Below, piece by piece: positions 10,229 through 18,706 of a DNA stretch of 22,209 bases (the first letter of the stretch is position 1; each line of letters opens with the position of its first letter). This DNA is from Agrocybe praecox (taxonomy: Eukaryota > Basidiomycota > Agaricomycetes > Agaricales > Agrocybaceae): contig CAXHKQ010000010.1 of NCBI GenBank assembly GCA_964017145.1, positions 1-22,209 on the forward strand, read 5' to 3'. The notes below the pieces were generated by a model. The model searched no databases, had not been told where the DNA came from, and saw only the letters and a program-made list of their open reading frames with translations. The translations under genes and the position numbers were made by a program.

Positions 10229-11608
10229 TCACGCCACCGTGTCCTCGGCCACCTCCTCGTAGTCCTTCTCCAGCGCCGCCAGATTCTCGCGCGCCTCCAT
10301 GAACTCGGCCATCTCCAGCCCCTCGCCCGTATACCAGTGCACGAACGCCCGCTTCGCGAACATCAAATCGAACTTCCTGTCCAGTCGCGCCCACGCCTCC
10401 CTTATCGCCGTCGTGCTCGCCAGCATCGTAACGCCACGCCGCATCGGCGCCAAATCACCTCCGGGCACCGAAGCGCACGGCGCCTCGCAGTTCAGCCCGA
10501 TCTTGAACCCAGTCGGACACCAGTCCACGAACCGAATCTCCGCCTTCGCCTTCACCGCCGCAATTGCCGCATTCACATCGGTGGGCACCACATCGCCGCG
10601 GTACAGCACACAGCACGCCATGTACTTGCCCTTGCGCGGATCGCACTGCACCATCTGGCACTCGCGGTCGAACACGCGCGCCGTCAGATCGGCCACCGTC
10701 GCCGACTCATGACCAGCCTTGGCGACGGGCATCAGTGGCGCGAACGAGGCCAACGGATAGTGGATGCGCGGATAGGGCACCAGATTCGTCTGGAACTCGG
10801 CCAGATCGACGTTCAGCGCGCCGCTGAAGCGCAGCGACGCCGTGATGCCGGACACCACCTGGCTGATGAGCCGATTCAGGTGCACGTACGTCGGCCGCTC
10901 GACGCCGAGCTGCTTCTGGCAGATCTCGTAGATGGCCTGGTTGTCCACCATGAATGCGCAGTCGGTAAAGTCTAGCGTGCTGTGCGTCGTCAGCACCGAG
11001 TTGTAGGGCTCCACCACCGCGGAGCTGATGGTCGGCGCCGGGTAGACGACCAGCTCCAGTTTGCACTTCTTCGAGAACTCCTCGCCCAGACCCTCCATCA
11101 TGAGGGCGCCGAAGCCGGAGCCGGTGCCGCCGCCAAACGAGTGGAACACCAGGAAGCCCTGCAGGCTGTTGGCCTGCTCGGACAGACGGCGAATGTTCTC
11201 GATGATCTTCGGGATGAGCTGCTTGCCGATGTTGTTGTAGCCGCGCGCGTAATTGTTGGCGGCGTCCTCGTGTCCGTTGATCATGTGATCGGGATGGAAG
11301 AGATCGCGGAAGCGACCGGTGCGCACCTCGTCCAGCACGGTGGGTTCGGTGTCGATGAAGATGGAGCGCGGCACGAAGCGGCCCGCTTGCGTCTCGGCGA
11401 AGAACGTGCTGTAGCTGGTCTGGCTGTGCGTGTTGGTGATCTCCGCATCGAGCTCGCCCAGCTGGCTGTTGGGGTCCTTGAGCAGGGTGCCGTCGGGCAG
11501 GATGCCATGCTCCAGACAGTACAGTTCCCAGGTGTTGTTGCCCACCTGGATGCCGGCCTGGCCGACGTGGATGGAGACGACCTCGCGTTGTACAAAAGAG
11601 CCCATCAT
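10229..11608 (-). CDS. Divergent alpha-tubulin, single exon, 459 aa
   Basis: Encodes an alpha-tubulin, the GTP-binding partner of beta-tubulin in microtubules. Visible features: GQAGIQVGN (16-24) of the nucleotide pocket, the tubulin signature GGGTGSG (159-165), [13 protein letters not shown] with the alpha-specific catalytic Glu at 271 (E254 in standard numbering), [14 protein letters not shown] (336-349), the alpha-type insertion ending VPGGDL (381-386), and [13 protein letters not shown] (414-426). Oddities: MMGSFVQ precedes RE, displacing the usual MREC start; the H1-S2 loop before FF (69-70) is about 11 residues longer than normal and has no clear K40 equivalent; and the protein ends EEVAEDTVA, lacking the acidic tail and terminal Tyr. 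The first ATG is 11608. The next ATG, at 11605, has a better start context (A at -3, G at +4), so 458 aa is possible. Strong third-position GC contrasts with the AT-rich flanks. A tissue-restricted isotype is an inference. Confidence 0.96.
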   Translation of the reverse strand: MMGSFVQREVVSIHVGQAGIQVGNNTWELYCLEHGILPDGTLLKDPNSQLGELDAEITNTHSQTSYSTFFAETQAGRFVPRSIFIDTEPTVLDEVRTGRFRDLFHPDHMINGHEDAANNYARGYNNIGKQLIPKIIENIRRLSEQANSLQGFLVFHSFGGGTGSGFGALMMEGLGEEFSKKCKLELVVYPAPTISSAVVEPYNSVLTTHSTLDFTDCAFMVDNQAIYEICQKQLGVERPTYVHLNRLISQVVSGITASLRFSGALNVDLAEFQTNLVPYPRIHYPLASFAPLMPVAKAGHESATVADLTARVFDRECQMVQCDPRKGKYMACCVLYRGDVVPTDVNAAIAAVKAKAEIRFVDWCPTGFKIGLNCEAPCASVPGGDLAPMRRGVTMLASTTAIREAWARLDRKFDLMFAKRAFVHWYTGEGLEMAEFMEARENLAALEKDYEEVAEDTVA

Positions 11609-11611
11609 CAA

Positions 11612-12255
11612 GAGGTTTCGAGGTTGAGGTTGTGTATTGGGAATTTAGAAACGAAGACGATTTTGGGAAATACTAAAAATTACGAAGGAATTTAACAAAA
11701 CACACACAGAAATGCGAATCGTACGAGGAATTTTCAGTGAATGACATATTTTCGGGCACCGCGGTTGCTCATTCAATTTCGATAATTTGTTTCACTCGCG
11801 TTTGCTTAGATAGCCGAAATGGTGGATGTGGGCGAATGTGTGCGGGTGAGGGCGAGTATCTGCGACAATAATCTACATAAACTGCACACAAGCCTCCGCA
11901 AGCGGACACATGGAACACGTGTACAAGCGGACACGATGTGGTTTGCACCGCCCGTCGTCGCACGCATAATCAGATCGATATCACTGTAAATCGAATCGAT
12001 TGTCTGAATTTAACTTCGAATTTACCCGCCCACATACGGCACAGATATACACGTGGCAGTGGCAATCGAATGCGGTGCGACCATCCGCAGTGGTTAGGCG
12101 AAACGATAGCAAATCGATTTGAGCATTTCATTGGAGTGGTCAGCAGTGGTCACTGGTTCTCCTGTTGTGCGGCGGTTGATTTCTTGGGTGGATGATATGG
12201 TGAACGTTTACGGTCATGTGTACGAGACTTACAAGTCACAAGTCATCTTGAAAAC
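11612..12255. other. 5' flank of alpha-tubulin, presumptive promoter region
   Basis: Read on the minus strand, this should hold the 5' UTR and promoter of the tubulin gene. There is no convincing TATA box. A string TCATTC (11744-11739) matches the insect initiator loosely and would give a 5' UTR of about 134 nt, but it lacks a good downstream element. The more distal part is CA/TG- and CGAT-rich. No second gene was seen. Confidence 0.35.
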
Positions 12256-12257
12256 TA

Positions 12258-13025
12258 CAGAGTGGCGCATAATTCGTAACTTTTTTTAAACGCAATAGCT
12301 TCTCAAAAGGCCTTCAATTTAGATTTTGATTCCACATTTGAGAAGTGGAAAGATGTAAATTTGTGTTAAAAAAACGGGAGAGAGGTATCGGCCAAGTGCC
12401 CGTCGATACGATCCTTGTTAAATTCGTGTCAATTTTATCCAGAAACTCTGTAGTAGGTTGTGGTAATCTCGTCCAAAACTTCATATGAGGTTTGAAAAAT
12501 CTAGAGCGTGTCAACAAAAAACAAAAAAACCCCAGAAATGGTAATATTGGGCGGTTATTGAAAGCTGGTTGGGAAGGATGCGAATAACCCAAGGTTGATA
12601 ATTCCCAAGGTTGAGTTGAATTTCTAAAATCGGATCACATGATAAAATTTCTAGTTATTAGATGCTCACCCAAAAAAGTTAGCTTACATATCTACTCTCA
12701 TCTTTCATCATACTTTTTGGAGTTAAACCGGTATTTTATCAGAACTAGTTGAATTTAAAACATTTTATAGTTGTGAAAGGTTTTCCTAGACTTATTAGTT
12801 CAGGCACAAATAATGACGAAAGCATAGTTAGCGCATACCAATCGCATTCCATGTGAACAGTTTCAGACATTATTATAGAGGGATATGAAGATAAGCGAGC
12901 CATGTCTTGGTGACATAAAATTACATCATTTATCTTTGAAAATATGAATAAAAGAATATACATTCAAGGTCATTTGCCAAAGTTATTGCGTGTTAAAAAT
13001 AGGTTACGAATTAAGCGCCACCTTG
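12258..13025. mobile_element. TA-flanked TIR element with ~65-bp inverted repeats, 768 bp
   Basis: The left end starts CAGAGTGGCGCATAATTCGT. The right end, read inward, starts CAAGGTGGCGCTTAATTCGT. Similarity continues through ACGCAATA and a CCTTxAAT block to about 65 bp with small gaps. TA at 12256-12257 and 13026-13027 fits a Tc1/mariner target. The interior is AT-rich and contains a direct repeat, CCCAAGGTTGA (12588 and 12606). A 92-codon minus frame (12314-12592) inside is not recognisable as transposase, so the element appears non-autonomous. Confidence 0.8.
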
Positions 13026-13027
13026 TA

Positions 13028-13891
13028 CAACGATAAACGCAGCGATCGGTTGAAAAAGTCTTCGGAATGAAATCAAATTGCCTAGCATATGCGCTCGGAT
13101 CGGTTCTGCAGTTATGTGCAGAAAACCCCCAGCGACATGGTGGTCACGCTTGCACATGCGCCCCAGCTCGACGGAACAGCAAGTCGTCCACACGCTTGAC
13201 TGGAGCCAAGCGACCGCGCAGTTCGCAGTTCACTGCGTTCAAATATGTGTGTGTGTGTGCTTTGCGAAATCGTCATAATTTTCTGCATGTCGTATGTCGT
13301 CTGCGCTCGTGTGGTTCTCGCGTACAGCAGAGAAAGTGAGCTAAATTGAATACGAGCGTAGCTTATGAGGGCGGCGCTAATTCGCTATGCACTGCACAGG
13401 CATTTCCAACAGACAAATGATTCAGCCAACTGAACGTGAACCCCAGGTTAGGTAACCGGCGCATCACTGGCCGAAGATGACCTACTGACATCGCTCTGCT
13501 GTACCGGAAAGTCGTTTATTTATGTTTGACTTTGTGCAATAAATCACCGTGTGTTCGGCTCCGTGGCCAACTGGCGTACATTTTAATTACTCGAATAAAA
13601 ATCCTGCGCACAACGGAAAGCCGTCGCAGCGGCAGAATCGATCATGACTTTCGCCGAACGCCGAACTGGTGGAACCGAAACGCGACTGCCACGCCATTCG
13701 GCCAAGTCCGCCCCGCATTACAGCATTATATGCAATTGCATTGCACCCGAGTGCCGCAACGCACGCACATACTATGTACACAGTGAACACATAAGCAACC
13801 CCATGATATAAAATTCAACTTAGTTTCTGGTTCAATTGGATTACAAGTTGTGCAGCTGGACTGTGGCTGTGGCGCTGCGTTTCCACATATA
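13028..13891. other. Non-coding stretch, no gene seen
   Basis: Mixed composition with a TG tract (13243-13257). Around 13440-13600 the sequence resembles an LTR end only loosely (AATAAA at 13539, then a TGGCG string at 13571), but no partner LTR was found. Short frames here lack recognisable features. Confidence 0.45.
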
Positions 13892-14262
13892 GTAGAGTAG
13901 GACGGGATAATTTTTGTATAGTAAGCGCAAAGATCTCCAGCATTCGTAGTTTGCAGCAGATTCCAAACAGAAATGAAACCAAAAATGAAACAGAAATGCA
14001 ATTGAAAGACAATATATCAGGTTATGTTCCAGCTGTACATTCACCCGTATTTTGTTCGAGAAAGATAACTTTCGTTAATAAATAGAACCTTCTCAATAAA
14101 CAACTCAATCCCCACAGGCTCAACAACACCTGTTGAGGAATTACCTCCATTACTCGATGGATTCTCATAATATCGTTATAACTAGTCCCGTGTGATCTGT
14201 CGAAAAAAATCGATCGATCGATCGAACCAAAAAATATCGATATTCACCAATATATCAATCTA

Positions 14263-14661
14263 TTGCGACGTGTCAATATACCACCTCAAAATATAGATAT
14301 TCGAAAATATTATGTGAGGTTCGAAAGCACATCTCTTGACGCTCAATTATTTGAGAATGCATTTCTACGCACGTTACAATATTTCGCAAAATCGGTCGTG
14401 CACGGAGCTCCACAATGTACCGAAATACAGTTCGGTTTCAATTATGCAGAAAACTGTGAATCAGGCGATTTTGGAGATATGCTGCGATGCTGCGTTGCGG
14501 CAGCTATGATGCTTCAAATTCGACAGTTCAGACGTTTCAAAACGCTGCAAAAACACCTGCATTCCATTACCGATTTTAATAAGATTTGTTTCGCTGACCA
14601 AGCACGGTGTGTAGTCTATTTGTCGAGAATTCATCCAAGTAACTGTGGCTCAGGCGATTGA
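14263..14661 (+). other. Open reading frame without an early ATG inside the hAT-like element
   Basis: The frame is open from 14182 to the stop at 14659-14661, about 159 codons in AT-rich DNA where stops should be frequent. The first ATG comes only about halfway, in MLRCCVAAAMMLQIRQFRRF. It ends where the tRNA-like segment starts. Composition is protein-like (for example FAKSVVHGAPQCTEIQFGF), but no family is recognised and no hAT motif is seen. It could be a captured exon, a decayed element gene or chance. Confidence 0.3.
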
Positions 14662-14707
14662 GTGGCTTCACATTTAATGTGACTCTTAACGTGGTGAGTT
14701 CGAATCC
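14646..14707 (+). repeat. tRNA-like (SINE head) segment
   Basis: A pol III A-box-like string TGGCTCAGGCG (14646-14656) and a B-box AGTTCGAATCC (14697-14707, one mismatch to GGTTCGANTCC) are spaced as in a tRNA. Between them, TCAC/GTGA can pair around a seven-base loop ATTTAAT. The acceptor stem does not form well, so this is a tRNA-derived repeat rather than a working tRNA. Confidence 0.55.
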
Positions 14708-14776
14708 CATCGAATATGAATATTGAATCGAATAGGAATATTTGAAAATACCAGTATACAGATTTCAAGTCAGCAA

Positions 14777-14961
14777 ACTCTCATACAACGTCCATACTAG
14801 CGCTCAAACCAGCGGCTTGATCGATCAAACGGCTTGAACACAGAGCACTCTCGTACATTTTCCATACCAGCGCTCAAACCAGCGGCTTGATCGATCAAAC
14901 GGTTTCAACACTGCGAAATTCAACGAGAGATGTCTCTCATACTATTTCCATACCAGCGCTT
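14777..14961. repeat. 70-bp tandem repeat, about 2.4 copies
   Basis: Unit 1 starts at 14777 and unit 2 at 14847, sharing CAGCGGCTTGATCGATCAAA and the preceding AGCGCTCAAAC. A partial third copy starts near 14933 (CTCTCATAC, then TTTCCATACCAGCGCTT) after extra sequence. Each full unit contains the palindrome TTGATCGATCAA. Confidence 0.8.
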
Positions 14962-15428
14962 TTCAATGGTAAATCACAACATTCATAGGTAAAGTAAACC
15001 TAATATATTGCTTAAAAATATTGAGCCCAAAATATTCAGAAAAAATCGATCTCAAACAATATATTGATATTTTCAACAGTGCTAGTTATAACACAACAAG
15101 ATTAAAATGTACCGCTTAACTACGCTCCGAAATCAATCATTCGATGTTCTTGTATAATTTATCTCAGGTTATTCCCAGCGCATTATAAAAATTCTGTTTT
15201 TGAAGTAAATAAGAGAAGGATGCAAATATTACCACTATGCAAAAATTCCACCGTCCTACTCTACACATGCTATCCAAACATACGCGAACACTTGAATTCG
15301 CAGACGCATTTTTGGCAGTTGTAGCGTATTCGCTATAGTTCTATATAGTTGACCATATTAGCCGCTTTGCAGCACACAACGACACAATGATTGTGAGGAG
15401 CCGGACTGTACACGACTGCGGTGAGCTC

Positions 15429-15464
15429 CAGCAACAGTGGCAGCAGCAGCGGCAGCGGCAGCAA
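15429..15464. repeat. CAG/CGG-rich imperfect trinucleotide repeat
   Basis: Imperfect CAGCAACAGTGG then CAGCAGCAGCGGCAGCGG units; gives Gln or Ser/Gly runs depending on frame. Confidence 0.8.
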
Positions 15465-15668
15465 GTTAGCTTGTCTGCTCGCCAGTGTGTGTGTGTGCCG
15501 GCGTGCGTGCGTGCGGCCGGCCAAAGCGAACAACGCCGCCGCCACACGCCGCACGCCGCACACACATATACATCACTGTCACGGCCAGAGAAAGTTTTTC
15601 GCCGGGGAAAATTGGACGCGATAAAAATGGAAGTCCGGTGCGCGTGCGTGCGCGTGGGAATCACGCGC

Positions 15669-15688
15669 GCTCGCTCGCTCGCTCGCTC
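15669..15688. repeat. (GCTC)5 tetranucleotide repeat
   Basis: Five uninterrupted GCTC units directly after a CGCGCG run. Confidence 0.9.
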
Positions 15689-16278
15689 CATCGCAATGTT
15701 TTCTATATGTTTTATATGGAATACAAACACACGTCGTCGGACACGGACGCACGCGGACATGCGGACGTGTGTGCGTTCACTTGGCTGCTGTGCGTCCGAC
15801 GAGAGTGCTACACGTCGGTGGCGGCGGCGGAGCGTTGTTGGCGGTATTGGAGTAGCTCGTCGCTGTGTTGGAGCGCGCACATGCGCAAGCATTGTTGAAA
15901 ACGCTTTTGGTTTTGTTATCCTGTGTGTGCGGCATGCGAGCTGAGCGGCGGTAGTGCGAGGACAGTCCGATAAGTACTTGGCCTGATCGTCTATGGCGCT
16001 ACAATCGCAATATATATTTGTTAACGTGTAATACATTCTCTTGGGAGGCCACTGTCAACATTTCAGTCAAATCGAACTCGTCCTTTTGTTTTGACCACGT
16101 GTAATAGAGGTCGTGTCCGCGATATTTCTGAACATGGAAAAGAACAATATCGGTCGGTGTTTCAATTTATTTTTTTGGGAAGGAAATCGTGCAGCGATCA
16201 TAGATTGATAAACCGCATGTAACAGGCAAGCTGGAAATTCCGTATCGTTTCATAGTAGGACACATAATTTTGATAAGA

Positions 16279-17152
16279 TTAATAATCAACAAGGCTCCAT
16301 TGAAGGACGATATACCGAAAGTGGCGATCTTACAACTTGTCTATGCCTTTCGTATAGAACGATTTCATTTTTGCTTTAAAATATGCCTTTTTACTGCGAT
16401 AACTTTGTCATCGGTGCTAAGTCTCTACCCAACAAGCATTCTTCAGAGGTCTGAATACATAAAATTGTAGCTGATGGCCAAATACGGATAGTTGAGATCG
16501 CATTTCATAGCTCTTTCTTTGAGTTTGGTCATCGTTTTTAGAGGTATGTGAAACGTGTGGAGCGTATCTTAACCATTTCGGACTTCAGGCACTCCAAAAA
16601 TTCTATTTAAAATCTATGACTATTTCCTTTTCGTTTTCGTGTAGCCGTTGAAGTATAGTCCTTCTGAGACTCAAAATATAGACGCCAACCTACTGTTGTG
16701 TTTTCGTGAATTATGTAGAGGCTTCATCGCTCCCTGTTTACTCAGATGACGTCCGATTGGACTCCGGTGTGTAGTGATGGTTTTATGTTCCATCCATTTT
16801 AACAAATTAAAACACCGCGCTGACATAACAAGTCGTTTTCATTTCGACTGATTTTAAGTTCGCGCGGCATACATTTTACTAAGAGCTTCCGCATGACCAA
16901 GAGAATATTTCAGAAATGTCCAAGGATTTGTTTTCATATCTCTAGAGTATCAAGAATCTCCATTAACGGCGCTATTCTATCTTCCGGCATTATTATGTGG
17001 ATTTTTTTTATTTTCTCGTCTGTAATTGCACCATTTGAACGTCTTGTGCGCGTACCATTCTTGGTACTCTTGGACTCTAGCCACAATTTTTCCTATCAGA
17101 AACTGTGTTTTCACAAAGACACGAAATACGCCGATATCTTTTTCTTCGCAAT
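16279..17152 (-). pseudogene. Mariner transposase pseudogene, nearly full span
   Basis: Read on the minus strand with several frame changes, the order of mariner (DD34D) transposase segments is preserved. An N-terminal FRVFVKTQFLIGK (near 17140-17100) is followed by EKIKKIH (near 17020), VMRKL, then HHYTPESNR (16781-16755; first catalytic region), DTLHTFHIPLKTMTKL (near 16565; second Asp present), SDLQRMLVG-like sequence with a stop, and KSFYTKGIDKL, stop, DRHF, ending VDY and stop at 16279. The third-Asp motif expected as SDY reads SYN, so an active-site residue is lost. At least four in-frame stops plus frameshifts make it dead. Terminal inverted repeats were not found. It is a different, older lineage from the copies at 4333 and 19709. 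Confidence 0.8.
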
Positions 17153-17343
17153 AACAAAAGTAGCTTCAATCAAATTAAAATATCGAAGTTAACGTTCACT
17201 ATTCGGGTGAACGAACTTCAATTGTGCGTGGTAGTATTATACTCACCAATTTATTATAAGCATATATCGTAAAGTTACAAATGCATCATGGTTTGATTGA
17301 CATATACCCAGAGTTGATGAAAGACGCGTCTTTTTACATTAGT

Positions 17344-17356
17344 AACGTAACGCGTA
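17344..17356. repeat. Left target site duplication of SINE copy 1
   Basis: AACGTAACGCGTA is repeated exactly at 17625-17637. Confidence 0.9.
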
Positions 17357-17624
17357 GTGGCGTAGGGGTAGAGTGCCTGCCTCACGATCGGAAGGTCCTG
17401 GGTTCGAATCCCGGTATGGGTGCGGGTTTTTTCTTCTAACGATGATCCAAGGAAGGATGTTAAATGTTGCCTAGGGTTGCTCTTTGGAGCGCTGTGCTAA
17501 CCACATGGTCTCTGGAAAACCCGAATCGGTTATGAAGCCCTGCTACTCTTCATATACAAAGGAGTATATAAGGGAGGCCAAGACCCGTCGCGGGTTGTAG
17601 TGCCGATAAGCAAGCAAGCAAGCA
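17357..17624 (+). mobile_element. tRNA-derived SINE, copy 1
   Basis: A pol III promoter is intact: A box TGGCGTAGGGG (17358-17368) and a perfect B box GGTTCGAATCC (17401-17411). The tRNA-like part resembles a Val(CAC)- or Glu-type tRNA (GCCTCAC in the anticodon region), but the 5' acceptor strand is missing and no 3' acceptor follows. A body of about 190 nt follows, shared with 20400-20580, ending in an (AAGC)n tail. Perfect 13-bp target duplications at 17344-17356 and 17625-17637 show LINE-type retroposition. The start right at the A box suggests slight 5' truncation relative to copy 2. Confidence 0.93.
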
Positions 17625-17637
17625 AACGTAACGCGTA
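17625..17637. repeat. Right target site duplication of SINE copy 1
   Basis: Exact second copy of AACGTAACGCGTA, directly after the (AAGC)n tail. Confidence 0.9.
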
Positions 17638-17639
17638 TT

Positions 17640-18200
17640 TTTTTAGGTTGTTTTTGCGAACAAGTGTTACTAATGTCATTTTTGTCATATTTGTCATTTT
17701 TGCCATTAGTTACATTCCAGTCAGACAGTGCGCATCATTTCGTTTGGTGATCCGCCCGTTAAAATGTGTTTCGACCTTGACCATCTGAAACTTACTGGTG
17801 CTCATTTCTTCCGACCATTGCGAAGGAGATTGACGCTGAAAATTGAAAATGAGTGTCGTGGTCGTTGAATCACGCGAAAACACGAAAATTCAAACGCAAT
17901 TTAATGCGCTATTTTCATTTTAAAAAATTGATATTTTCACCCTCTCTTGCACCGATTTTGCGTAACTCAATCGCAGTTATGATGCGCAGTTATGATGCTG
18001 CGCAGATATTTACATATGCTTATTCTAAAACGCCCGCATTCAGGCCTGACACTAGTGTCAAAAACACGAAAATGACGCTTTACTTTTGACGTTACTTTTG
18101 GTGTCATTTTTGGCCATTAGTTACATGGCGTTACTAATGCATAAATGACACAATTAAAGACCTGTCATTTTTAGGCCATAAATGACGTTAAAAACCCTGC
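17640..18200. repeat. Region of dispersed short motifs (GTCATTTTTG, ATTAGTTAC)
   Basis: GTCATTTTTG-type strings recur at 17675, 17693 and 18102 on the plus strand and as AAATGAC at 18145 and 18182. CCATTAGTTACAT occurs at 17703 and 18114. GTTACTAATG or its complement occurs at 17338, 17666 and 18133. A 14-bp palindrome TGACACTAGTGTCA is at 18047-18060, and a tandem GCAGTTATGATGC pair is near 17970-17995. This looks like a decayed repeat element, perhaps spanning the SINE insertion site, but no clear ends are visible. Confidence 0.45.
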
Positions 18201-18706
18201 ATATACCAAACGACTTGCCAACAGTGTTTTCAAGCGGTATACATCAATTGTGTCTCCAGGGAAAGAAAATAACATGATCTCTGGATTTTGGCTATCGGCC
18301 TTATCAAAAATGTTTGTATTTCCATAGTGAGCCAAGTACTTATTGGACAGCCCACGTACGTATGTGTATGGCGTGTCCGCACGCGCTCCGTGTCTGCACC
18401 CAATACAGCATGAAAATGGGGGTATATCGCAAATCCGGCGGATCCATAAACGTGTGAGCCGGCGTGCGCAACGCGTTCGCGCATTGTGCTGCTGGCCGGC
18501 CGGAGTATGCTGCGCTCTGCGGGAGCATCGTCGTCGTGTGCGCTTATGTTCACCACACACACATACACGCTCCGTCGTAATGACTAACTGGACGTCATCA
18601 TATAATAATTTATGGTTTTGGGTTTGAATTCTGTGGGGAAATTCACCTGGCGAAATGCAGCGCCGCAGCAGCACTCGAACACACACCGCGCACCCGCACA
18701 CACGTG

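Larger units (their letters stand above)
14183..15084. mobile_element. hAT-like non-autonomous element nested in a MITE
   Basis: The element is flanked by GTTATAAC at 14175-14182 and 15085-15092, an 8-bp direct repeat of the form nTnnnnAn expected for hAT insertions. The ends begin TAGTCCCGTG at the left and, read inward, TAGCACTGTTG at the right; both then run into CTGTYGAAAA-type sequence and AT-rich ATATCGATAT-like motifs. GTTATAAC is itself palindromic, so it could be the outermost part of the inverted repeat rather than a target duplication. The interior has an unusually long open frame, a tRNA-like segment and tandem repeats. No hAT transposase signature was recognised. Confidence 0.6.
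13892..15264. mobile_element. MITE split by a nested hAT-like element
   Basis: Inverted ends: GTAGAGTAGGACGGG then AATTTTTGTATAGT (13892-13923) at the left. At the right, read inward, GTAGAGTAGGACGG then AATTTTTGCATAGT (15264-15233). About 27 of 32 positions match. Removing the nested element at 14183-15084 and one of its 8-bp flanks leaves about 463 bp, a typical MITE size. The target duplication is unclear (CACAT occurs at both flanks but out of register). No transposase is visible. Confidence 0.7.
15265..16278. other. GC/CpG-rich non-coding stretch, no gene supported
   Basis: 15380-15960 is GC-rich with CAG/CGG and GCTC tracts. It leaves long frames open on both strands at once (231 codons minus at 15341-16036, 185 codons plus at 15387-15944). 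Arg/Thr/His-rich, repeat-driven composition and simultaneous openness argue against coding. 16020-16278 is AT-rich and may include the 3' end of the neighbouring mariner copy. Confidence 0.5.

Noticed and set aside
10229..11608. Processed retrocopy of tubulin
   Set aside because: The gene lacks introns in the window, but there is no poly(A) tract or flanking duplication, the frame is intact, and a proper AATAAA follows.
10337..11695. Long plus-strand open frames (212 and 237 codons) over the tubulin gene
   Set aside because: They are antisense to the tubulin exon. High third-position GC on the coding strand removes stops on the other strand; the translations are Arg/His-rich without domains.
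11739..11744. Tubulin initiator TCATTC
   Set aside because: A six-base loose match with no TATA box at -30 and no convincing downstream element; kept only as a remark.
12314..12592. 92-codon minus frame as transposase of the 12258-13025 element
   Set aside because: No catalytic motif or helix-turn-helix pattern could be identified.
13440..13600. Solo LTR or retrotransposon end
   Set aside because: Only an AATAAA and a TGGCG string; no second LTR, no clear TG...CA ends, no target duplication.
15341..16036. 231-codon minus and 185-codon plus frames
   Set aside because: Both strands are open over the same GC-rich, repeat-filled DNA, and the translations are low-complexity Arg/Thr/His with no recognisable domain.
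17358..17420. Functional tRNA gene
   Set aside because: A and B boxes are good, but acceptor strands are missing, a conserved non-tRNA body and repeat tail follow, and target duplications flank it, so it is a SINE.
1519..18055. Shared 12-mer GCCTGACACTAG at 1519 and 18044
   Set aside because: A 12-bp match is expected by chance several times in 22 kb, and similarity does not extend.
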